Shown here piece by piece: positions 7,403 to 12,764 of a stretch of DNA of 12,764 bases (the first letter of the stretch is position 1; the number at the start of each line of letters is the position of its first letter). A program made the position numbers and the translations under genes. The stretch lies in NCBI GenBank assembly GCA_016840645.1, contig JAEORY010000066.1:1-12764 (forward strand). The letters run 5' to 3'. The notes below the pieces were generated by a model, which saw only the letters and a list, made by a program, of their open reading frames with translations, was not told the DNA's origin and made no database searches. Origin of the DNA: Candidatus Borrarchaeota archaeon (lineage in GTDB: Archaea > Asgardarchaeota > Sifarchaeia > Borrarchaeales > Borrarchaeaceae).

Positions 7403-8062
7403 TTAAAGGTCTAATGCTGCAATTAAGGAATTAACACCATCTTCAGTTTTTGCGCTAGTTTTGATTACCTTTATTTCTGGGTTGATTGTAAGAGCGTCAC
7501 TCACCATTTCTTCTACGTTTGCTTCTACTATCTCTGCTAAATCCATTTTGTTAATAACCGCTACATCTGAAAGTTTAAAGAGCAAAGGATGTTTTCGAAC
7601 TACATGATTTCCTTCAGTTACACTAACAACAGTAATTCGCGCATGTGCGCCTAGTATGAAGTCTGAAGGACAAATGAGATTACCTACATTTTCAATGATG
7701 AGTAAATCCAAATTATCTAAATCAAGATCCCTCGCAACATCTCGAACGAAACTAGCTGTCAACGCACATTCAGATGCGGTTTCAATCTGGATGCATTGGA
7801 CACCATGACTTTTAATACGAGTTGAATCAACGTCAGTAGCCATATCTCCTGCAATTGCTGCGATTCTATACTTTGATTTTATTCTATCGATCAATAATTC
7901 TATAAGAGCAGTCTTTCCAGCACCAATTGCCCCTACTACGTCAAAAACACGAATGCCCTTTTCATCAAATAACGCTCTATTTTGAGCAGCAATTCTATTA
8001 TTTGCTTCAATGAGATTTCTCTCTGCATCAGCAATTGAGATGCTTATTTCATGCTCGCCCAT
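7403..8062 (-). CDS. hypB: HypB-like nickel-insertion GTPase with altered metal motif
   Basis: A 219-residue SIMIBI-class GTPase of the HypB family, which delivers nickel to [NiFe] hydrogenases. Walker A is 'GAIGAGKT' (44-51); 'GDMATDVDS' (72-80), 'IIENVGNLICPSDF' (122-135, with the conserved cysteine 131) and the G4 box 'NKMD' (171-174) follow. In usual HypB the metal site contains Cys-His in 'GxxCHLDA'. Here the segment reads 'ASECALTASF', so the histidine is replaced by alanine. 'SVTEGNHVVRKHP' also departs from the usual 'SVTEGDDKPxKYP'. No HypA or hydrogenase gene is in view. The protein may serve another metal or target. Start ATG 8062 has AAGGTGG eight bases upstream on its strand. The family is firm, the exact role uncertain. 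Confidence 0.87.
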   Translation of the reverse strand: MGEHEISISIADAERNLIEANNRIAAQNRALFDEKGIRVFDVVGAIGAGKTALIELLIDRIKSKYRIAAIAGDMATDVDSTRIKSHGVQCIQIETASECALTASFVRDVARDLDLDNLDLLIIENVGNLICPSDFILGAHARITVVSVTEGNHVVRKHPLLFKLSDVAVINKMDLAEIVEANVEEMVSDALTINPEIKVIKTSAKTEDGVNSLIAALDL

Positions 8063-8103
8063 CTAAAGTTCCACCTTCTTGTAACTGATAAAATCTATTT
8101 TCA

Positions 8104-8113
8104 TCATTATATA
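8104..8113 (-). promoter_or_regulatory. Candidate TATA box for the hypB-ogt operon
   Basis: On the minus strand AAATATATAA lies about 45 bases before the HypB-like start codon. This fits an archaeal promoter with a leader of roughly 20 nt. Confidence 0.45.
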
Positions 8114-8180
8114 TTTCCAAATACTCAAAGTTTTCTCTAAAAACTGTTCGGTAGCGGCGAGATTATGATTTTTTTTGGAA

Positions 8181-8188
8181 TTATATAG
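8181..8188 (+). promoter_or_regulatory. Candidate TATA box for the aminotransferase gene
   Basis: TTATATAG in a T-rich stretch would start transcription near 8210 and give a leader of about 50 nt. It is back to back with the hypB-side promoter in a 197-bp divergent region. Confidence 0.45.
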
Positions 8189-8259
8189 TCGTATCAATAA
8201 TTTATTGCATAACCTTTTTGAAAATTGCACAAATCAAGAACGAATCAAAGGTGATCTTC

Positions 8260-9387
8260 ATGAAATTTAAGCCCTTTGAGTTGGAACGATGGTTTGTTAA
8301 ATACGAACATGATTGTGAGATCATGATGGGCGAGAGTGGAGTTAAACCGCTCACACTTAAAGAACTATTGGATTTGACTGGTAATTCTATCGATAAAGTT
8401 TTAGACACAAAACTAGGCTATGGCTGGAGTAATGGACTACCTAAGTTAAGGGAATTAATTGCTGAAGAATATGAGGAGTTAGATACAAATCACATTGTTG
8501 TAACAAATGGAGCGATAGAAGCAAATTTTATCATCTCTTACACACTTCTTGAGCCAAATTCTGAGGTTGTTACCTTTTTTCCAACATACGCGCAACTTTG
8601 GCAAGTAGGAGAAAATTTGGGAGCCCGTGTAAAGAAATTGAGATTACTAATGGATAACAAATACAAGCCAAATATTGGCCAGTTAGCGGATATGATTAGT
8701 GAAAATACAGATCTGCTAATACTAAACTACCCCCAAAATCCCACCGGAGCCTGCATCGAAAGAACAGACTTGGAAGAAATATGCGCGCTTGCAGAGCAAT
8801 ATAACATCCCAGTTCTTTCGGATGAGATTTACAGAGGTTTAGAATATAAAACTACAGATCGTGCCCCTCCTGCTGCTGATTTATATGAAAATGCCATTAG
8901 TGTAGCAGGGCTGTCTAAGGTTTACGGACTGCCTGGACTAAGGATTGGTTGGCTCGCTTGCCAGAACAAAGAACTTCTTAAAAGAATTTGGTCATTTCGA
9001 GACTTCACCTCAATCTGCAATGGTGTTTTAAACGAAAAAGTGGCTGAAATAGCTCTAAAAAGCCGTGAACTTCTCCGCGAACGGGGGTGCAAGATAGCTG
9101 TTAAGAATTTTGAGATATTGAAACAGTGGGTTGACGATCATAGCGATGTAATTTCATGGGTTCCCCCTAAGGCCGCTGTATTAACTATGCTTATGTATCA
9201 CTTCAATATGGATTCTGAAACATTCTGTCGAGGGCTAGTTGAAGAAAAAAGCGTATTTACTGCACCAGGATCCTGTTTTGAAACTGAAAAACAATTTAGA
9301 GTAGGTTTTGGATATGATACCGAAAGGCTTAAAGAAGGCTTGAAGAGATTGTCCGAGTATCTTGATTCATTAAGGGATGAGAAATGA
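8260..9387 (+). CDS. PLP-dependent aminotransferase, class I/II fold
   Basis: A fold-type I aminotransferase of 375 residues, close to the usual 370-400. The PLP lysine is in 'SVAGLSKVYGLPGLRIGW' (about residue 222), the asparagine and aspartate cofactor contacts are in 'LNYPQNPTGACIE' and 'VLSDEIYRG', and the arginine that binds substrate carboxylate is expected in 'FRVGFGYD' near the C-terminus. The amino acid used cannot be told; the N-terminus 'FELERWFVKYEHDCEI' is common in uncharacterised archaeal members. I chose ATG 8260 because AAAGGTGAT (8247-8255) precedes it at 5-nt spacing. A TTG at 8218 would add 14 residues without a ribosome site. It is transcribed alone, divergent from the HypB-like gene. 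Confidence 0.88.
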   Translation: MKFKPFELERWFVKYEHDCEIMMGESGVKPLTLKELLDLTGNSIDKVLDTKLGYGWSNGLPKLRELIAEEYEELDTNHIVVTNGAIEANFIISYTLLEPNSEVVTFFPTYAQLWQVGENLGARVKKLRLLMDNKYKPNIGQLADMISENTDLLILNYPQNPTGACIERTDLEEICALAEQYNIPVLSDEIYRGLEYKTTDRAPPAADLYENAISVAGLSKVYGLPGLRIGWLACQNKELLKRIWSFRDFTSICNGVLNEKVAEIALKSRELLRERGCKIAVKNFEILKQWVDDHSDVISWVPPKAAVLTMLMYHFNMDSETFCRGLVEEKSVFTAPGSCFETEKQFRVGFGYDTERLKEGLKRLSEYLDSLRDEK

Positions 9388-9468
9388 CTTTTGGCAATTA
9401 ACAGCGCTTTATAATCTATTCTTATCTCTAGTAAACGTATTATCAACCGAATAGGACTTAGTGAATCA

Positions 9469-9482
9469 TTTTCTTTTTTTTT
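9469..9482 (+). terminator. T-tract terminator after the aminotransferase gene
   Basis: TTTTCTTTTTTTTT lies about 80 bases after the stop codon. T-rich runs on the coding strand are the usual archaeal termination signal. Confidence 0.45.
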
Positions 9483-9551
9483 ATAAATGTGTTAACTAAA
9501 ATTCCTTTTGTTTTACGCCTGAGATGCTTAGGTCCATTAGCTGTAAAAGAA

Positions 9552-9591
9552 AAGTATTCCCTTTAAAAGAAGGGTTTATCAGCAAATACTT
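9552..9591 (+). other. Two-level hairpin in the gap before the RAMP gene
   Basis: AAGTATT (9552-9558) pairs with AATACTT (9585-9591) and encloses CCCTT-taaaag-AAGGG (9559-9574). A second stem, AGATTTT/AAAATCT, lies at 9623-9643. The gap 9388-9783 has no convincing gene; its content is the T-tract, these structures and the palindrome at 9727. It could be a small RNA or a terminator. Confidence 0.4.
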
Positions 9592-9726
9592 TTAAGAAAA
9601 AAAGAATATAATAATCTTTGTGAGATTTTAGGACGAAAAATCTTGATATACTAAAGTTCTTATAAGTTGGCTTTTTCTAGGGGAGAAATCGATCTTTTCA
9701 AGCATCATGAGCCCCTCATAACAGTT

Positions 9727-9750
9727 AATAAAATTTCTCCGAATTTTATT
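9727..9750. promoter_or_regulatory. Perfect 9-bp palindrome upstream of the RAMP gene, candidate operator
   Basis: AATAAAATT-tctccg-AATTTTATT is a perfect inverted repeat, 33 bases before the ATG of the RAMP gene and overlapping a TATA-like stretch (ttaataaaattt). Position and symmetry suit the binding site of a dimeric repressor. As RNA it would form a weak AU hairpin. Confidence 0.5.
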
Positions 9751-9783
9751 GACTTATAACGCAGGTTCACTGAGGTTGTAGAG

Positions 9784-10560
9784 ATGAGGAAAACTAAAAA
9801 GCAGATTCTTGTTCGAGCATATACGCCCATTGCTAAACCTATCAATTGTAATATTCAAAAAAGTGCAACAATGCTTTTGTTGGGTAAAATTCCCTATGAT
9901 AACGGGTCAAAAATCTTCAATACTAAGCTTTATTACCTCAAAGGATTACGAGGGATGCTAAGACACGCCTGTATGAGCCTTGCTCAGGACTGTGGTATCG
10001 ATGTATGTCATACTAGCGAAAAAACTGAACTTAAAGACGGTACACAACTGATTCCGTCAGGGTTTCATCCGCTTGGTGCATGTGACCCTCCATGTATTCT
10101 CAAACGAATCTTTGGCACTTTTCGCGAGGAGTCCTCAATTTCCGTCTTGGCAGACCCGATTGCGTCTATTAAGCACAAGGAATTTACCACCGAAGTTCCA
10201 GTGCAAAGAGTACATATTTCAAGCGAACATAGGATCGCTAAATCTTTCACTGGAATACCGATTCAAGACTTCACAGAATCCTACTTCTCAGGCTATTTTA
10301 GTTTCTGTATTGATGTCACCGAGTTAACTAACGATGAAATCAGGTTTCTCATGGAATCTCTACTCTATATTGAAACACTTGGTGCCGGTAAGCGCTCGGG
10401 CTATGGACGTGTCAAGATTCTTAACTTGGAATTCCAAAAGGTTGAAACTACCAGAAAAGTCGTCCGCGAAAATGGAATTTATGAAGTTGTTGAGCATGAG
10501 TCCATAGCGGCTATAGAACTTGATGATATTGAGAGTTGGAGACGATCATTATCTATATAG
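9784..10560 (+). CDS. Cas7/Csm3-type RAMP superfamily protein, stand-alone
   Basis: 258 residues with the layout of a Cas7-group RAMP (RRM-fold) protein, which in CRISPR type I, III and IV complexes coats guide RNA. Evidence: 'YYLKGLRGMLRHACMSLA' (50-67), equivalent to the 'SSLKGxxR' motif of Csm3/Cmr4; 'HPLGACDPPCILKRIFG' (95-111), like the 'C..C.I..LFG' region; and the glycine-rich 'LGAGKRSGYGRV' (199-210) before the last strand. Four cysteines (70, 75, 100, 104) could bind zinc, as in several Cas7 proteins. Asp39 ('PYDNGSK') may sit where type III Cas7 proteins have their RNA-cleaving aspartate, but this is uncertain. GAGGT at 9772-9776 places the ATG correctly. No CRISPR array, Cas5, Cas8, Cas10 or adaptation gene is present. 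The superfamily is likely; the exact subgroup is not determined. Confidence 0.75.
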   Translation: MRKTKKQILVRAYTPIAKPINCNIQKSATMLLLGKIPYDNGSKIFNTKLYYLKGLRGMLRHACMSLAQDCGIDVCHTSEKTELKDGTQLIPSGFHPLGACDPPCILKRIFGTFREESSISVLADPIASIKHKEFTTEVPVQRVHISSEHRIAKSFTGIPIQDFTESYFSGYFSFCIDVTELTNDEIRFLMESLLYIETLGAGKRSGYGRVKILNLEFQKVETTRKVVRENGIYEVVEHESIAAIELDDIESWRRSLSI

Positions 10561-10599
10561 ACTTAGGACACTTAGATGGTATCTGCCTCTTTTCAACGA

Positions 10600-10698
10600 A
10601 TAACATGCTCTTGAGCATGAGGTAACTGATCTATAAATATCTAAAGCCTTTGATGAGCATGGATGACTAGCAGGGAACGATAAAAGTCGCAAAAACTT
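10600..10698 (+). repeat. Copy A of a ~100-bp diverged direct repeat, possible small RNA gene
   Basis: This segment aligns to 11615-11714 with one gap and about 74 of 100 positions identical by eye. It begins with a perfect hairpin CATGCTC-tt-GAGCATG (10604-10619), has a TATA-like box ATCTATAAATAT (10629-10640), then the best-kept block, GCCTTTGATGAGC and GATGACTAGCAGGG (10646-10675), and a small stem CGA/TCG (10679-10689). Placement of the conserved block 15-40 bases after the TATA suggests a short transcript starting near 10660. No open frame is shared by the copies. It lies 39 bases after the RAMP stop codon. Confidence 0.65.
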
Positions 10699-10737
10699 TT
10701 TTAGAGTGGTGAGAAAAAAATTTTATTTCCCATGGGC

Positions 10738-10748
10738 TTATATATCCC
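10738..10748 (+). promoter_or_regulatory. Candidate TATA box for the HD-domain gene
   Basis: CTTATATATCC lies 46 bases before the favoured start codon of the HD protein, giving a predicted leader of about 30 nt. The AT-rich stretch at 10760-10772 is an alternative. Confidence 0.4.
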
Positions 10749-10793
10749 TTTAAAATGATAATAAATTTATAATCTTCATCAAGGTGAATAAAA

Positions 10794-11618
10794 CTGGCAA
10801 AAAATCTGATTAAAATGATGGGTATTACTAAGACACCTATTGTGAGCAAACGAAAACATTTCTTCCATAAAATTGGTGTTGTTACAATACATGGTCGTCC
10901 AAGAGTCATCGGCAAACTGAAGAAAGGAGAAAAGTGCACCCCCAAAATGTACAGAGCTTGGTTTGGAGATATTGAGTTTATTGTCCCTGAACATAAACTG
11001 GATGAGGCACTCGCCATTGACAGCATCGGGAGATATATCCATGAGGGAATGGGACAAATAGCATGGAAAGCTGTCAGCAAAATCAAGAAACCCCTTTATA
11101 CCCCAAGAAAAATCAAAATTCGCAAAAAACTTCCTAAACTTTCTGATGTACAAAAAAAATTGATTATAGCTATGCTTCTACATGATTTCGTGCATACTGA
11201 ACGACATCCTAGTAAAATCTACACTGAAGTTAATTTAATTGACGAAGACGTTCATAATCTTGTGAAAAACCATCATAACTATGATATGGATATAAGAGAA
11301 CTTCCTCTCCTCTCCCTGCTTCAATATTATGATCGACTTTCTGCAGCCATTTCTCGAAAATTCAGGTGGACCGCGTTCTCACGTTATCGTACGGCAGAAA
11401 CTGAGACTGTAGATTTCAATGTGCTAAAAAGAGAGATTGAACTGCACCAATATTCTCCTTACGCACTCTATACCTTTGTTAAACAATGTCAAGAACTTGA
11501 TAAGATCAATGAAGCGCTCATATTTGGTTTCTCTTCTTTAAAAAATCATCTCTTACTACTGGTTAATCTATATTTAGATGACTTGCAAGGCGGTATGCTA
11601 TCCACTCATAGTGATTAG
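10794..11618 (+). CDS. HD-domain protein with RAMP-like glycine loop, Cas10-HD/Cas3''-like
   Basis: 274 residues from CTG (267 from ATG 10815). Using ATG numbering, residues 110-190 look like an HD-superfamily phosphohydrolase or nuclease: 'IAMLLHDFVHTERH' (H123, D124), 'VKNHHNYD' (H153, H154) and 'LLQYYDRLSAAISRK' (D173). The last resembles the 'AD.LSA..R' segment closing the HD domain of Cas10. The N-terminal part contains 'IGRYIHEGMGQIAW' (71-84), which looks like the glycine-rich loop of Cas6/Cas5-type RAMPs, so a RAMP-HD fusion is possible. The tail (200-267) is helical. AAGGTGA (10781-10787) lies six bases before CTG and 27 before ATG, so CTG is favoured. It follows the RAMP gene by 233 bp on the same strand. 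The HD fold is likely; a CRISPR-type role is inference. Confidence 0.65.
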   Translation: MAKNLIKMMGITKTPIVSKRKHFFHKIGVVTIHGRPRVIGKLKKGEKCTPKMYRAWFGDIEFIVPEHKLDEALAIDSIGRYIHEGMGQIAWKAVSKIKKPLYTPRKIKIRKKLPKLSDVQKKLIIAMLLHDFVHTERHPSKIYTEVNLIDEDVHNLVKNHHNYDMDIRELPLLSLLQYYDRLSAAISRKFRWTAFSRYRTAETETVDFNVLKREIELHQYSPYALYTFVKQCQELDKINEALIFGFSSLKNHLLLLVNLYLDDLQGGMLSTHSD

Positions 11619-11714
11619 CACGTTCTTGTGCATGAGATCTTCTCATCTATAAAGGTCTGACGCCTTTGGTGAGCAGAGATGACTCGCAGGGGACGAGAAA
11701 TGTCGTAAACACCT
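11615..11714 (+). repeat. Copy B of the ~100-bp direct repeat, possible small RNA gene
   Basis: This is the partner of 10600-10698, starting within the stop codon of the HD gene. It has GCAC-gttctt-GTGC (11618-11631), a perfect ATGAGA-tct-TCTCAT hairpin (11632-11646), a TATA-like ATCTATAAAGG (11645-11655), the conserved GCCTTTGGTGAGC and GATGACTCGCAGGG, then ACGA-gaaatg-TCGT (11693-11706). The last stem is also possible in copy A. Coming directly after a gene, it could be a 3'-UTR element or an independent small RNA. Confidence 0.65.
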
Positions 11715-11750
11715 CGCCAAGTCTCTTCAAGCCTTTTTTAACAATAAAAG

Positions 11751-11772
11751 GAGAAGGGGCGTTCCCCTTCTC
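11751..11772. terminator. Hairpin terminator between convergent HD and Argonaute genes
   Basis: GAGAAGGGG-cgtt-CCCCTTCTC is a perfect 9-bp stem between two convergent genes. On the minus strand it is followed by CTTTTATTGTTAAAAAA, on the plus strand by a weaker T-rich stretch, so it may serve both directions. Confidence 0.65.
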
Positions 11773-11850
11773 TCTATGTTGTTTTAGAAGACATGCAAAA
11801 CCCCCATGAACCGCCTTCAATTTGCCAGCCTATCTACAGCCCGTCAAGAT

Positions 11851-12764
11851 CTAGAATGGAGTGTATGGTACAGCTCCGTGTCTTGATAGTTTTGCCTTTT
11901 TGTCAACTACATGCATAAATATCGCTTCTCTTGGTTGCACATACGGAGATGCAATGTCTAAATACCGCATATCGTGAATGAATTGTAAGGCAGATGTTGG
12001 CGTAAAGATCTCCTTTGTTTGTGAAGCAATGCGAACTCGCAGAGGTTGTGATGTGCCTATACGTGGATAAGAACCTATTAGATATCCTGTGTTAAGCGGA
12101 TCTGCTAAGTACGTTCCTTCTGGAGGCAAAGTTCCATTCTTGCGATATATTCGATCAGGTATACGCTTTGTGATTTCGAGAATAACACTAGCTGCATCTT
12201 GAGGTAAAATGTCCTCTGCAATAAGTTCTTCCATAGCTAGAGAAACTCCCTTTTCAAATTCTACTATTTGTTTTGTTCGTAATCTACCGTCATACCCGAA
12301 AATCAAAGTGTTTGGAGTCGATAATCTAAATTCGTTTACTTTATTTACCGCAAAGATTGATCTATCAACTAGCCACTCTAGAATAAGTTCTGATTGGATG
12401 ACGCCTTCTTCGAAATTGTAAGTTGTAGGACTACTAAGTAACAATCCTTGTTCATTCATTGTTATGATATCTGCTGTTGCTTCTTGTTTCTTCTTTATGT
12501 CTCTACTTATATCCACTGCAAGAATCAAAGGTGAGACTCCGCTAGATAGCCCACGCGCTGGATTGGCTAATAAGATCCCCGCTTCACCCGCCCCAAGAGC
12601 ACGAGAGTAAATGCCAAGAGCCATCAAATTTCGGATACTATGTCTAACTCTTGATGTTTCTTGCTGTGCAATTATACGAAATCTGTCCCAGTGAATTCCT
12701 TTACTTTTTGTTCGTGTGTCGCCTAATGCACGCTTAGTTAATGCATAACATCGTGCATTGTCAA
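11851..12764 (-). CDS. Argonaute-family PIWI-domain protein, 5' partial
   Basis: The frame is open on the minus strand from the window edge to the TAG at 11851, so at least 303 C-terminal residues are present and the N-terminus lies outside. The first part 'CYALTKRALGD...' and 'RNLMALGIYSRALGAGEAG' matches the end of MID and start of PIWI ('N.al.i..KlGg.p'). PIWI features follow: 'LILAVDISR' (first catalytic Asp), 'YNFEEGVIQSELILEWL' (probable glutamate finger), 'LIFGYDGRLRTKQIVEFEKG' (the 'RDGR' Asp), 'YRKNGTLPPEGTYLADPL', 'RIGTSQPLRVRI', and 'AIFMHVVDKKAKL', whose His fits the fourth tetrad position (compare 'YYAHLVAFRARY' in human Ago2). The tetrad therefore looks complete and nucleic-acid-guided cleavage is plausible. 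The apparent TTG/ATG starts near 12627 are internal. It is convergent with the HD gene. Confidence 0.78.
   Translation of the reverse strand, partial: DNARCYALTKRALGDTRTKSKGIHWDRFRIIAQQETSRVRHSIRNLMALGIYSRALGAGEAGILLANPARGLSSGVSPLILAVDISRDIKKKQEATADIITMNEQGLLLSSPTTYNFEEGVIQSELILEWLVDRSIFAVNKVNEFRLSTPNTLIFGYDGRLRTKQIVEFEKGVSLAMEELIAEDILPQDAASVILEITKRIPDRIYRKNGTLPPEGTYLADPLNTGYLIGSYPRIGTSQPLRVRIASQTKEIFTPTSALQFIHDMRYLDIASPYVQPREAIFMHVVDKKAKLSRHGAVPYTPF

Noticed and set aside
10640..10700. C/D-box guide RNA in the repeat copies (GATGACT as box C)
   Set aside because: The box C match lacks the first U of RUGAUGA in both copies and no CUGA box D follows at a suitable distance, so I call it only a possible small RNA.
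10667..11153. Two long minus-strand open frames over the HD gene region
   Set aside because: The plus-strand frame has the HD motifs and a ribosome site; the minus frames overlap each other and show no recognisable domain.
12209..12421. Plus-strand open frame within the Argonaute gene
   Set aside because: It is antisense to the well-supported PIWI coding region.
1..12764. tRNA, rRNA or CRISPR array
   Set aside because: No tRNA-like cloverleaf, rRNA-like segment or regularly spaced short repeats were found by reading either strand.

Overview
The window looks archaeal. It carries the three enzyme parts specific to the archaeal modified mevalonate pathway (both phosphomevalonate dehydratase subunits and a UbiD-type decarboxylase), TATA-box-like promoters, and a PIWI/Argonaute C-terminus. 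The DNA is AT-rich with short intergenic gaps. I cannot place the lineage from this sequence alone.

Left part (1-4370): a plus-strand cluster encodes the small and large subunits of phosphomevalonate dehydratase (the small one entering from outside the window) and a UbiD-family decarboxylase. Together these would turn mevalonate 5-phosphate into isopentenyl phosphate through an anhydromevalonate phosphate intermediate. Next comes a scar: the first 16 codons of a lost paralogue, then the right end of a TnpB/IS605-type element with its omega-RNA-like structure. The intact relative of the lost gene, a GalT/HIT-fold nucleotidyltransferase-like protein, follows under its own promoter.

Middle part (4371-9783): a 278-bp gap with a 9-bp tandem repeat and a hairpin leads into two secreted or membrane-anchored proteins with near-identical signal-peptide DNA. 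The first is a five-repeat beta-propeller. The second appears broken (start ATG changed to ATA, plus a frameshift at a G5 run). On the minus strand are a HypB-like GTPase with an altered metal motif and an O6-alkylguanine-DNA alkyltransferase. Divergent from them is a PLP aminotransferase. A 396-bp gap rich in hairpins follows.

Right part (9784-12764): this looks like an accessory, defence-like block. It has a lone Cas7/Csm3-type RAMP protein, an HD-domain protein whose N-terminal part also carries a RAMP-like glycine loop, and, convergent, the C-terminal half of an Argonaute-family PIWI protein with a catalytic tetrad that looks intact. A diverged direct repeat of about 100 bp (roughly 74% identical) lies just after the RAMP gene and again just after the HD gene. 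It contains a TATA-like box and a conserved downstream segment that could be a small RNA. No CRISPR array, cas1/cas2 or effector helicase is visible. The RAMP-HD-repeat unit beside an Argonaute is the best candidate for an undescribed system here, but its function is inference.
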